Shown here: positions 24,205-32,188 of the stretch, piece by piece
Numbering within the stretch: position 1 is the stretch's first letter
Layout of the letters: every line of letters starts with the position of its first letter
Origin: Rhizorhabdus histidinilytica
GTDB lineage: Bacteria; Pseudomonadota; Alphaproteobacteria; Sphingomonadales; Sphingomonadaceae
NCBI RefSeq assembly: GCF_900167915.1
Contig: NZ_FUYM01000002.1
Location: 62,001-126,000 of the forward strand
Direction: 5' to 3'
Length of the DNA: 64,000 bases
Translations under genes and position numbers: made by a program
The notes under the pieces: model-generated
Seen by the model: only the letters and a program-made list of their open reading frames with translations
What the model was told of the DNA's origin: nothing
Database searches by the model: none

Positions 24205-26688
24205 GTGAACATCCAAGGATATCTGCCCGCCTCCTCCCGCCATGATCCGCGCATCGCCGCGTCGCGGCGGCGGGCGCTCAACAAGGCCCGCCTCTATCTG
24301 GGCCTGGCGTCGATCGGGCTGCTGGGCTGGCAGAACCCGGCGCAGGCCGAGGACCAGCCGGACGAGCAGGACTCGATCGTCGTCGTCGGCTCGCGCAGCG
24401 GCACTGCCCGCGCGCTCGAAAGCTCCGCGCCGATCCAGGTCGTCGGCGGGGAAACCCTGCGCGACACCGGATCGCGGACCCTGTCCGAGGCGCTCCAGCG
24501 GACGGTGCCTTCGTTCAACTTCCCGACCTCGGTGCCGTCGTCGAACGCCGCCAGCTTCGTGAAGGGCGTGTCGCTGCGCGGCCTGGCCGCCGACCAGACT
24601 CTGGTGCTGATCAACGGCAAGCGCCGTCATGCGACGGCGCAGCTGAACGCCGGCGGCGGCACGACCAAGGGCGCCCAGACGGTCGACCTGAACAGCATCC
24701 CGCTGAGCGCGGTGGAGCGGGTCGAGGTGCTGCTCGACGGCGCGTCGGCGCAATATGGCTCGGATGCGGTCGCCGGTGTCGTCAATATCGTCCTGAAGCA
24801 GGGCAGCGAGGGCGGCGACATCGCGCTGCTCTACGGCATCAACGACAAGGGCGACGGCAAGACCAAGAGCGTCGAGGGATCGTTCGGCCTGAAGCTTCCG
24901 GGCGACGGCTTCGTCCGTTTCGCTTTCGACGCGTGGGACATCGGCCGCACCCGTCTGTCGGTGCCCGACACGCGGCAGATGTATTTCGCCGGCGACCCGC
25001 GCGAGGCGAGCTATCCGAACCGCGACTGGTTCTACGGCAGCGGCGCGACCAAGCGGCAGAACATCTTCGTCAACGGCGAGACCACCGTCGGCGGGGTGAC
25101 CTTCTACGCGCAGGGCAGCTATGGCTGGCGCAAGGACGAGGGCTTCGGCAACCTCCGCCAGCCCAATTCCGACCAGACGGTGCGCGCGCTGTTCCCGGAC
25201 GGTTTCCAGCCCTTCCTCCACATCCGGTCGCGCGATGCCGCCGCCGCCGTGGGCGCGCGCTGGGGTTCGGCCGCCGCGGGCGATTTCGACCTGAGCGCCA
25301 ATTACGGCCGCAACCGGGTCAAGAGCGTGGTGTCGAACACCAACAACGCCAGCCTTGGCACCGCCAGCCCCACCGCGTTCAACACCGGCGACCTGCTGAA
25401 CGAGCAGACCAACCTCAACCTCGACTGGAAGCGCCCGTTCGCGGTGGCGTTCCTGCCGACCCCGCTGAACGTCGCCGCCGGCCTGACCTATCGGCACGAG
25501 GCCTATGAGGTGTTCGAGGGCGACTATGGGTCCTGGGCCAATGGCGGCGTGCCGATCCTCGACGGCCCCAATGCCGGCAAGGTCGCGACGCCGGCCTCGC
25601 AGGGCTTCGGCGGCTTCTCGCCCGACGATGCCGGGCGCCTCTCCCGCAACGTCTATGGCGGCTATCTGGAACTGGAGAATTCGCCGACCGAGAAGCTGCG
25701 GATCACCCTGTCGGGCCGGTTCGAGCATTATTCGGACTTCGGATCGACCACCAATGTCCGGCTCGCGACCCGCTACGAACTCACCCCGAAGCTGGCGTGG
25801 CGGTTCAGCGCGGGCACTGGCTATCGTGCGCCGTCGCTGGGCCAGTCGGCCTATTCGCGCACCATCCCGAACATCACCAACGGCGTGCTGGCCACCAACC
25901 GCCTCGCCCGGGTCGACAGCGTGGAGGCCCGCGCGCTGGGCGCGACGGCGCTGAAGCCCGAAAAGTCGGTCAACCTGTCGACCGGCTGGGTATGGACGCC
26001 CAGCCCGGCCTTCTCGGCGACGCTGGACGTCTACCAGATCAGCATCGACGACCGCATCGTCCTCTCCGAGACGCTGACCGGGGCGCTGGTCCGCCAGGTG
26101 TTGGCCAATGCCGGTTTCCCGACCTATTCGGGCCTGCAATATTTCACCAATGCGGTCGACACCCGCACCCGCGGCGTCGATGTCACGGCCCGCTACCGGT
26201 TCAACCTGGCGTCGGGCGCCAAGCTCGACCTGAGCGCCGGCTTCAACTGGAACGAGACCAAGATCACCCACGTCAAGGAAACCCCCGCCGTGCTGAGCGG
26301 CAGCGGGCTCGTCCTGATCGGGCGCGAGGCCTCGTCGCTGATCGAGGAGGCGAACCCCGACAGCTTCCTGCGGCTGGCCGCCGACTATAGCGCGGGTCCG
26401 TTCGACGCTCATCTCTCGGGCGTGCGCTACGGCGTCTACCGCACCCGCCACACCAGCAACCCGGCCTTCGACCAGCGCTACAGCCCGCAGGTCGTGGTCA
26501 ATATCGGCGCCGGCTACGCGCTGTTCGATCGGGTCAAGCTGTCGGCGGGCGTCAACAACCTGTTCGGCAGCCATCCGGACAAGGTCCTGACCGCGATCCG
26601 CAACCCGGTCGTCTCGGTCTATTCAGGCCTGTCGCCCGAGGGCGGCGCCGGCCGCACCTATTTCGCCCGCCTCGGTTATTCCTTCTGA
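24205..26688 (+). CDS. TonB-dependent receptor
   Basis: An outer-membrane receptor of about 827 residues. An N-terminal arginine-rich stretch precedes a signal (ARLYLGLASIGLLGWQNP, cleavage near AQAED); the plug contains DSIVVVGSRSGTARALESS and VERVEVLLDGASAQYGSDAV, and the barrel ends TYFARLGYSF. The plug is of the general (non-siderophore) sphingomonad class. The GTG at 24205 is chosen because it follows AAGAAAGA at good spacing; an ATG at 24181 lacks one. It begins a four-gene run with an NTF2-like protein, a membrane dipeptidase and an FAD oxidoreductase, suggesting uptake of a peptide or amino-acid compound. Confidence 0.88.
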   Translation: MNIQGYLPASSRHDPRIAASRRRALNKARLYLGLASIGLLGWQNPAQAEDQPDEQDSIVVVGSRSGTARALESSAPIQVVGGETLRDTGSRTLSEALQRTVPSFNFPTSVPSSNAASFVKGVSLRGLAADQTLVLINGKRRHATAQLNAGGGTTKGAQTVDLNSIPLSAVERVEVLLDGASAQYGSDAVAGVVNIVLKQGSEGGDIALLYGINDKGDGKTKSVEGSFGLKLPGDGFVRFAFDAWDIGRTRLSVPDTRQMYFAGDPREASYPNRDWFYGSGATKRQNIFVNGETTVGGVTFYAQGSYGWRKDEGFGNLRQPNSDQTVRALFPDGFQPFLHIRSRDAAAAVGARWGSAAAGDFDLSANYGRNRVKSVVSNTNNASLGTASPTAFNTGDLLNEQTNLNLDWKRPFAVAFLPTPLNVAAGLTYRHEAYEVFEGDYGSWANGGVPILDGPNAGKVATPASQGFGGFSPDDAGRLSRNVYGGYLELENSPTEKLRITLSGRFEHYSDFGSTTNVRLATRYELTPKLAWRFSAGTGYRAPSLGQSAYSRTIPNITNGVLATNRLARVDSVEARALGATALKPEKSVNLSTGWVWTPSPAFSATLDVYQISIDDRIVLSETLTGALVRQVLANAGFPTYSGLQYFTNAVDTRTRGVDVTARYRFNLASGAKLDLSAGFNWNETKITHVKETPAVLSGSGLVLIGREASSLIEEANPDSFLRLAADYSAGPFDAHLSGVRYGVYRTRHTSNPAFDQRYSPQVVVNIGAGYALFDRVKLSAGVNNLFGSHPDKVLTAIRNPVVSVYSGLSPEGGAGRTYFARLGYSF

Positions 26689-26710
26689 GCCACTTTCGCG
26701 GAGACTTGCC

Positions 26711-27193
26711 ATGAAATCTGTCGTCCTGAGCGCCCTGCTCGCCATCGCCGGCCCCTCGATCCTCGCCCAGCCCGCCCAGGCGGCCGAGGGAGGGCCGGTG
26801 AAGGAGCATGGCACCCCCCAGGTCCGCGAGCAGGTCGTCCAGGCGATCGACGCCTGGCGCGCCGCCGTGGTGGCCAAGGATCGCGCCGGCCTCGAACGCG
26901 CCTATCATGACGACCTGACCTATGGGCATACCGACGGCGCGGTCCTGACCAAGGCCGAGCAGATCGCCCGGACCATCGTTCCCGACCGCGATTTCACCGC
27001 CGTCGACGTCAGCAACCTGGCGGTCCGTTCCTACGGCAATGTCGCCTATGTCACCGCGACCTACGCCTTCCACCTCCTGTCCAAGGGCGAGACGGTCGAG
27101 CGCATCTCGACCCTGCCCGGCCTCGACGTGTGGACCAAGGGGCCGAAGGGCTGGCAGCTCATCGCGCGCCAGCTCACCCGCACCGCGAAATAA
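26711..27193 (+). CDS. Exported NTF2-like / SnoaL-type protein
   Basis: A 160-residue protein with a signal peptide (VVLSALLAIAGPSILAQPAQA). The mature domain has the DUF4440/SnoaL pattern: an N-terminal helix (QVVQAIDAWRAAVVAKDRAGLE), LERAYHDDLTYGHTDGAVLTKAEQ, then beta strands to GWQLIARQLTR. The fold forms a small cone-shaped pocket; in this family it may bind or act on a small molecule, but no active site can be named. It is 22 bases after the TonB receptor and 28 before the dipeptidase, so it is part of the cluster. Confidence 0.78.
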   Translation: MKSVVLSALLAIAGPSILAQPAQAAEGGPVKEHGTPQVREQVVQAIDAWRAAVVAKDRAGLERAYHDDLTYGHTDGAVLTKAEQIARTIVPDRDFTAVDVSNLAVRSYGNVAYVTATYAFHLLSKGETVERISTLPGLDVWTKGPKGWQLIARQLTRTAK

Positions 27194-27221
27194 TCCTTCC
27201 CCGGTTCATCGAGAGGTTTCC

Positions 27222-28517
27222 ATGACCAAGCGCTCCATCCGTTCGACCCTGGCCCTGCTGCTGGCCGGCACGCTGCTGCCGCTCGCCGCCGCCCAGGCCG
27301 ATCCCTTCACGCCCGCCCAGATCGAAGCCGCCAACGCGCTGCAGGACCGGCACGTCACGCTCGACAACCATCTCGACATCCCGTTCGAGTTCGGCAGCGG
27401 CGATCTCGATGCAGGCAAGGACGGTGCGTCGCAGTTCGACCTCGTCAAGGCCGGACGCGGGCATCTGAAGGGTGCGGTGATAGCGATCTTCGTGCCGCAG
27501 GGCGCGCGCACCCCGGCTGGCTATGCGGCGGCGGCGGTGCAGGGCCGGAAGAAGCTGGCCGCGCTCCAGTCGGTCGTCGCGGAATATCCGCAGCGCGCGG
27601 CCTTCGCCAAGTCGCCGGCCGAGCTGGAGGCGATCGAGGCGTCGGGTCGCTTCGCGATCGTCCTCAGCATCCTGAACGGCCACCTCATCGGCAAGGATCT
27701 CTCGCAGCTCGACGCCTGGTACCGGGACGGCGTCCGCATCTTCGGCTTCACCCATGCGGGCAACAACGACCTGGCCGATTCCGCGCGGCCCAACCTGCTG
27801 CGCGGCGACAAGCTGGACGAGCATGGCGGACTGTCGCCGCTCGGCCGCGCGGCGGTCGCCAAGCTCAACGACCTGGGCATCGTGATCGACGTGTCGCAGA
27901 TCTCGGGTCGGGCGCTCGCACAGGTGCTGTCGCTGACCCGCGCGCCGGTAATCGCCTCGCATTCGAACGCGCGCGCGATCATCGATCATCCGCGCAACCT
28001 CGACGACGCGCAACTGGCCGCGATCGGGAAGAATGGCGGCGTCGTCGCGATCAACGCCTACAGCTCCTGGGTCCGCCCGCTGCCGCAGGAGGCGATCGAC
28101 CAGGGCAACGCCGTCCGCCGCCGCTATGGGGTGCCGGAAGAGAATAGCGTGGCGGGAATCCAGCCGCTGACCGATGCCGGCGTCAAGGTGCTGCCCGCCG
28201 AGCAGTTCGAACGGTACAGCAAGGAGTTCCACGCGATCACCGGCGATCCGCGCTATCGCGCTACGCTGGCGCAATATGTCGACCAGCTCGACTATGTGGT
28301 GAAGAAGATCGGCATCGATCATGTCGGCATCTCGTCGGACTTCAACCATGGCGGCGGCGTGATCGGCTGGAACGACGTCGGCGAGTCGGCGAACGTTACG
28401 GCGGAACTGCAGCGGCGCGGCTATAGCGAGGAGGATATCGCCAAGCTGTGGGGCGGCAATTTCCTGCGCGTCTGGGCGCAGGTGCAGGCGCTCGCGAAGG
28501 CGCCGGCAGGGCATTGA
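27222..28517 (+). CDS. Membrane dipeptidase family protein (M19), exported
   Basis: A 431-residue exported protein with signal TLALLLAGTLLPLAAAQA. The M19 renal-dipeptidase zinc motifs are present: TLDNHLDIP (the HxD pair), APVIASHSNARAIIDHPRN and DHVGISSDFNHGGG. Family members cleave dipeptides, some with D-residues, and a few act on other amide bonds. GAGAGG precedes the ATG at 27222. It is followed after two bases by an FAD oxidoreductase of the amino-acid dehydrogenase type, so a dipeptide might be cleaved and its amino acid oxidised in the periplasm. That pathway is inferred. Confidence 0.88.
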   Translation: MTKRSIRSTLALLLAGTLLPLAAAQADPFTPAQIEAANALQDRHVTLDNHLDIPFEFGSGDLDAGKDGASQFDLVKAGRGHLKGAVIAIFVPQGARTPAGYAAAAVQGRKKLAALQSVVAEYPQRAAFAKSPAELEAIEASGRFAIVLSILNGHLIGKDLSQLDAWYRDGVRIFGFTHAGNNDLADSARPNLLRGDKLDEHGGLSPLGRAAVAKLNDLGIVIDVSQISGRALAQVLSLTRAPVIASHSNARAIIDHPRNLDDAQLAAIGKNGGVVAINAYSSWVRPLPQEAIDQGNAVRRRYGVPEENSVAGIQPLTDAGVKVLPAEQFERYSKEFHAITGDPRYRATLAQYVDQLDYVVKKIGIDHVGISSDFNHGGGVIGWNDVGESANVTAELQRRGYSEEDIAKLWGGNFLRVWAQVQALAKAPAGH

Positions 28518-28519
28518 GC

Positions 28520-29695
28520 ATGGACCGGCGACAGGCACTCCGGCTTCTCGCGGCATCGGCCTTCGCGCTCGGATCGACGCGGCCGGCGCTTGCCGCCTCG
28601 GGCGGCCCGCGCAAGGTGGTGGTCATCGGCGCCGGCATCCTCGGCGCGGCGATCGGCTATGAACTGGCCAAGCGCGGGGCGGAGGTGACGATCCTCGATC
28701 GCACCGGCCCCGCCGCCGGCGCCACCGGCAACAGCTTCGCCTATCTCAACGCTTCAACCAAGGCATCGTCGCGGCCCTATTTCGGGCTGAACTGGCTGGG
28801 CATGGCGGGATGGCGCGCCTGGCAGCAGGAGCCGGGCGCGGCCCTCCCACTGCGCTGGGGTGGCGCTGTCTACTGGAGGGGCGATGCGGCAGCGACGCAG
28901 CAACTCGCCGCCTCGCTCGGCACCGTGCGGGGCTGGGGCTATTCCGGCCAGGCCGTTGACGGCGCGGACATCCGCCGGCTGGTGCCGTCCGTCACCGTTT
29001 CCGGCGATCCGAGCGGGGCCTTCTTTCCCGAGGAGGGCAGCGTCGATCCGGCTGAAGCCGTGGCGGCCCTGCTGGCCCGAGCCAGGCAGCTCGGCGCGCG
29101 AACCGTCTTTCCGGCGGAGGTCATCGGACTGATCGTCGCGGGCGGGCAGGTGCGCGGGGTCCGCACCCGCGAAGGCGGACTGACCGCCGACGCGGTCGTC
29201 CTAGCGGCGGGGCTGGGCAGCGGGACGCTGGCGCAGAGCCTGGGCGTGCCGCTGCCGCTGACCTCCTCGCCCGGCATTCTCGTCCACACCAGGCCGCAGC
29301 CGCCTTTGCTCGACCGGCTCGTATTCGCGCCGCACAGCACCATCCGCCAGACCGTCGACGGCCGCATCGTCAGCAGCAGCAGCGGCCATGAGGGCGGCGG
29401 CGGCACCGGCGATCCCGCCGCGATCGGGCAGGCCATATTGGCCGGCGCGGCGGACTATCTGCCGCAGATTCGCGATGCGGCGATCGAGCGGGTCACGATC
29501 GGCCAGCGGGTGCTGCCCGGCGACGGCTTCCCGATCGTCGGTTTCGTGCCCAAGGTCGACAGGCTCTACGTCGCCGTGACCCACAGCGGCGTCACGCTGG
29601 CGCCGGTCCTGGGGCGCTGGGCGGCGACCGAAATCCTCGACGGGGCGCGGATCGACCTGCTCGACAGCTTCCGTCCGGCACGGTTCGCGGCCTAG
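28520..29695 (+). CDS. FAD-dependent oxidoreductase (DadA-like), Tat/Sec exported
   Basis: A 391-residue DAO-family flavoprotein. The start MDRRQALRLLAASAFALG is a likely twin-arginine signal, so the folded flavoprotein would be exported. The dinucleotide-binding motif is VVVIGAGILGAAIGYELA with an acidic residue at the end of strand 2 (VTILDR). The C-terminal half has RQTVDGRIVSSSSGHEGG and LPGDGFPIVGFVPKVDRLYVA, the substrate-side signature. The family oxidises amines or D-/imino acids. It follows the dipeptidase gene by two bases. The stop overlaps the convergent DUF2794 stop. Confidence 0.85.
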   Translation: MDRRQALRLLAASAFALGSTRPALAASGGPRKVVVIGAGILGAAIGYELAKRGAEVTILDRTGPAAGATGNSFAYLNASTKASSRPYFGLNWLGMAGWRAWQQEPGAALPLRWGGAVYWRGDAAATQQLAASLGTVRGWGYSGQAVDGADIRRLVPSVTVSGDPSGAFFPEEGSVDPAEAVAALLARARQLGARTVFPAEVIGLIVAGGQVRGVRTREGGLTADAVVLAAGLGSGTLAQSLGVPLPLTSSPGILVHTRPQPPLLDRLVFAPHSTIRQTVDGRIVSSSSGHEGGGGTGDPAAIGQAILAGAADYLPQIRDAAIERVTIGQRVLPGDGFPIVGFVPKVDRLYVAVTHSGVTLAPVLGRWAATEILDGARIDLLDSFRPARFAA

Positions 29696-30024
29696 TCGAC
29701 GAGCTTCATCAGCCGTCGTTCGACGGGGGCGAGCACCGGCCCCAGTTCCTGGCCGCGCTTGAGGATCGTGCCGCCTTCGCCGATCAGCGCCCACATGCCC
29801 TGGCGGGTGCGCAGGGCGGGGCGCTTCTCGATGCGATATTCGGGCCGCTCGGCCGAGCGGCGGAAGGCGGCGAAGGAGGCGGCCTCGCGACCCAGGTCGA
29901 TCGCGTAGTCACGCCACAGCCCGGCGGCGACCATCCGGCCGTAAAGATCGAGGATGCGGGTCAGTTCGAGCCGGTCGAACCCCACTTGCAGGGGCTTGGC
30001 CGGGAAGGGGGCCACCGTCCCCAT
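29692..30024 (-). CDS. DUF2794 family protein
   Basis: A 110-residue alphaproteobacterial protein of unknown function. The sequence (RLELTRILDLYGRMVAAGLW, YAIDLGREAASFAAFRRSA, PEYRIEKRPALR) matches the conserved DUF2794 core. It has no signal or membrane segment. Its ATG shares a base with the serine acetyltransferase stop (TGATG), so translation is coupled. The 3' end overlaps the FAD oxidoreductase stop by four bases. Confidence 0.82.
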   Translation of the reverse strand: MGTVAPFPAKPLQVGFDRLELTRILDLYGRMVAAGLWRDYAIDLGREAASFAAFRRSAERPEYRIEKRPALRTRQGMWALIGEGGTILKRGQELGPVLAPVERRLMKLVD

Positions 30025-30725
30025 CAGGCGGTTTCGCGATCCTCGTCGATCTTGGCGCGCGCGGCATCGCGCTCGTCGATCAGCTTGCCGATGCGGCCGC
30101 GCAGCACCTCCAGCTCGCAGCGCAGTATCTCCAGCTGCTGGGTCTGCGGATCGAAGCGCTCGCTGCAGGGCGTACCATAGGGCACGAAGCCCTTCTGATA
30201 TTCGCGGGCGTCGACCAGCATCGGCTTGGCCGGAATGCCGACCACGACCTGGCCCTCGGCCACGTCCCGGGTGACGACCGCATTGGCACCGACCCGCGCG
30301 CGCGGGCCGACCGTGATCGGGCCGAGGATCGCCGCGCCCAGGCTGATGATCGCGCCGTCGCCGATCGTCGGATGGCGCTTGCCGCCCTCGCCGTTGGTCG
30401 GATTGGTGCCGCCCAGCGTGGCGCCCTGGTAGATGGTGACGTCGTTGCCGATCACCGCCGTCTCGCCGATCACGACGAAGCCATGGTCGATGAAGAAATT
30501 GCGGCCGATCTGGGCGCCCGGATGGATGTCGATCGCAGTGATCATCCGGGAGAAGTGGTTCACGAAGCGCGCGAGGAAATAGAGCTCGGCCTGAAACAGC
30601 CAGTGCGCCACGCGGTGGAGCCCCAGCGCCAGCACACCCGGATAGAGCAGCACTTCCCATCGGGACCGGGGGGCGGGGTCGCGCGCCTTGATCGAATCGA
30701 GGTAGGAAATCAGTCCGTCGAACAT
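30024..30725 (-). CDS. Serine O-acetyltransferase (EpsC type)
   Basis: A 233-residue left-handed beta-helix acetyltransferase. The hexapeptide repeats run from DIHPGAQIGRNFFIDHGFVV through IGETAVIGNDVTIYQGATLG to VGANAVVTRDV, with the catalytic His in DHGF and a C-terminal coiled segment (about 195-230). It makes O-acetylserine for cysteine synthesis in the cytoplasm. The ATG at 30725 has AAGGA before it. An EcfG-type promoter sequence lies 31-56 bases upstream, suggesting stress control. Confidence 0.9.
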   Translation of the reverse strand: MFDGLISYLDSIKARDPAPRSRWEVLLYPGVLALGLHRVAHWLFQAELYFLARFVNHFSRMITAIDIHPGAQIGRNFFIDHGFVVIGETAVIGNDVTIYQGATLGGTNPTNGEGGKRHPTIGDGAIISLGAAILGPITVGPRARVGANAVVTRDVAEGQVVVGIPAKPMLVDAREYQKGFVPYGTPCSERFDPQTQQLEILRCELEVLRGRIGKLIDERDAARAKIDEDRETA

Positions 30726-30755
30726 CCGAAATCCTTCAGGGCCCACTCCATCGGG

Positions 30756-30781
30756 AACGGCCAATATAGGCCGGCCGTTCC
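30756..30781 (-). promoter_or_regulatory. Putative EcfG (general stress) promoter, palindromic
   Basis: On the minus strand GGAAC (30781-30777), a 17-base spacer and CGTT (30759-30756) match the alphaproteobacterial general-stress consensus, about 30 bases before the acetyltransferase ATG. The site is nearly symmetric, so the same pattern also reads on the plus strand. Confidence 0.5.
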
Positions 30782-30834
30782 GCCCTGCAAAGATGTTCCT
30801 GAACGGTACGTGATAAGTCCAGCTTGTCAGGCAG

Positions 30835-30873
30835 CCGGTTTCCTCCCCGAAACAGGGAGGAAACCGGGGTTTT
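30835..30873. terminator. Strong hairpin at end of ahpD
   Basis: CCGGTTTCCTCCC (30835-30847) pairs perfectly with GGGAGGAAACCGG (30855-30867), seven-base loop, followed on the plus strand by GGTTTTT. It lies just after the ahpD stop. The T-run is on the plus side, so for ahpD transcripts it is a stable stem without a U-tract. Confidence 0.6.
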
Positions 30874-31395
30874 TCACACCGCCGTCGCGTGGACGGTGGC
30901 GGCGGCCTTGATCACCGCGCCGACGCGCGCGGCGGTCTGGATCACGTCCGCGGCGACGCCGTGCTGGCGCAGCACCTTCTCATGGCTGTCGATGCACAGG
31001 CCGCAGCCGTTCATCGCCGATACGGCGAGGCTGAACAGCTCGAAATCATCCTTCTCGATACCGGGCGAACCGATCACGTTCATCCGCAGCTTGGCCGGCA
31101 TCTGCCCATATTCCTTGTTCGAGGCGAGATGGACGAAGCGGTAATAGACGTTGTTCATCGCCATCACCGCGGCCGCGGCGCGGGCGGCGTTGGCGGCCTC
31201 CGGGCTCAGCTTGCCGGCGACCTCGGCTTCGGCCGCCTCCACGATCGGCTTGTAGCCCGAGCCATGGGCGCAAGCGAGCAGCAGGCCATATTTGCGTTGC
31301 TCGGTCAGCGTCTGGTCGCCGAGCAGCGAGCCGACATTGAGTCGGATGTCCTTGGCATAGTCGGGCAGGGCGTCGGCGAATTCCTTGAGCGACAT
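30874..31395 (-). CDS. ahpD: Alkyl hydroperoxide reductase AhpD
   Basis: A 173-residue AhpD/carboxymuconolactone-decarboxylase-fold protein. The redox pair is in MNGCGLCIDSHEKV (C131, C134, with His138), which in AhpD reduces AhpC or acts as a thiol peroxidase. GAGGAAG precedes the ATG at 31395. It lies downstream of ahpC on the same strand, separated by a terminator-like hairpin, and close to oxyR, so peroxide induction is likely. Confidence 0.92.
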   Translation of the reverse strand: MSLKEFADALPDYAKDIRLNVGSLLGDQTLTEQRKYGLLLACAHGSGYKPIVEAAEAEVAGKLSPEAANAARAAAAVMAMNNVYYRFVHLASNKEYGQMPAKLRMNVIGSPGIEKDDFELFSLAVSAMNGCGLCIDSHEKVLRQHGVAADVIQTAARVGAVIKAAATVHATAV

Positions 31396-31440
31396 CGAAT
31401 CTTCCTCTCGACAATCAGACAAAGGGGCGGGGTGGTGGTC

Positions 31441-31480
31441 AAAAAAAGGGCGCGGAGGCCGGCCATCGTCCTCCGCGCCC
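31441..31480 (-). terminator. Intrinsic terminator between ahpC and ahpD
   Basis: Reading leftward, GGGCGCGGAGG pairs with CCTCCGCGCCC (31470-31480 / 31448-31458) and is followed by seven T (A-run 31441-31447 on the plus strand). It is a textbook terminator after ahpC and could reduce expression of ahpD relative to ahpC. Confidence 0.8.
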
Positions 31481-31485
31481 CGTTT

Positions 31486-31514
31486 GTCGCGCGCGTGGGG
31501 GGAACGCGCGCGAC
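31486..31514. repeat. Second hairpin downstream of ahpC
   Basis: GTCGCGCGCGT (31486-31496) pairs with ACGCGCGCGAC (31504-31514) over a seven-base G-rich loop. It stands between the ahpC stop and the terminator at 31441-31480 and may protect the ahpC mRNA end. Confidence 0.5.
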
Positions 31515-31533
31515 GGGCTACCTGAAAAGGGGA

Positions 31534-32079
31534 TCAGGCAGCGGGCTTGAGAACCTCGTCGCCGGCCTTCCAGTTGCACGGGCAAAGCTCGTCGGTCTGG
31601 AGGGCGTCGAGGACGCGGATGGCTTCCTGCGGGTTACGGCCCTGGTTGAGGCCGTTGACCGTGACGTGCTGGATCACGTTGTGCGGATCGACGATGTAGG
31701 TCGCGCGATAGGCGACGCCGGCCTCCGGATCGACGATGCCGAGCGCGTTGGCCAGCTTCTTCTGGTTGTCGGCGATCCAGGGGAAGTCGCAATTGGCCAG
31801 ACGCTCGTCCGACTTGCGCCACGCGAAGTGGACGAAATCGGTGTCGGTCGACGCGCCGATCAGCACGGCGTCACGATCGGCGAAATCCTTCTGCAGTTCG
31901 CCATAGCCGATGATCTCGGTCGGGCAGATGAAGGTGAAATCCTTCGGCCAGAAGAAGACGACCTTCCACTTGCCACCGGTATCGCCGGTGTCGATGGTCT
32001 CGCCGGCCGGAAGCGCGGAGATGCCCTGCTGCACGGGCAGGACGAACGACGGGAATTTGTCACCAACGGTAAGCGCCAC
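31534..32079 (-). CDS. ahpC: Alkyl hydroperoxide reductase AhpC (2-Cys peroxiredoxin)
   Basis: A 181-residue peroxiredoxin that reduces H2O2 and organic peroxides. The peroxidatic Cys52 is in DFTFICPTE and the resolving side is DELCPCNW (C166, C168). This is the short AhpC form that pairs with AhpD rather than AhpF. The start MALTVGDKFPSF follows an AAAAAGGAGA stretch. It is divergent from oxyR across a 109-base region that should hold the OxyR site. Confidence 0.94.
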   Translation of the reverse strand: MALTVGDKFPSFVLPVQQGISALPAGETIDTGDTGGKWKVVFFWPKDFTFICPTEIIGYGELQKDFADRDAVLIGASTDTDFVHFAWRKSDERLANCDFPWIADNQKKLANALGIVDPEAGVAYRATYIVDPHNVIQHVTVNGLNQGRNPQEAIRVLDALQTDELCPCNWKAGDEVLKPAA

Positions 32080-32188
32080 GGGGGGTCTCCTTTTTAGGCG
32101 ATGGATGATCCGGTGATGGCCATTTGGCAGGCTGGACCTGAGTGTTCAAATTGATTATTTCGCCACCAATGATCGAAGGAGGCGATGA

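Noticed and set aside
32080-32188. A precise OxyR binding site between ahpC and oxyR
   Set aside because: A+T-rich sequence at 32146-32172 is suggestive, but the four-part ATAG/CTAT pattern could not be placed convincingly.
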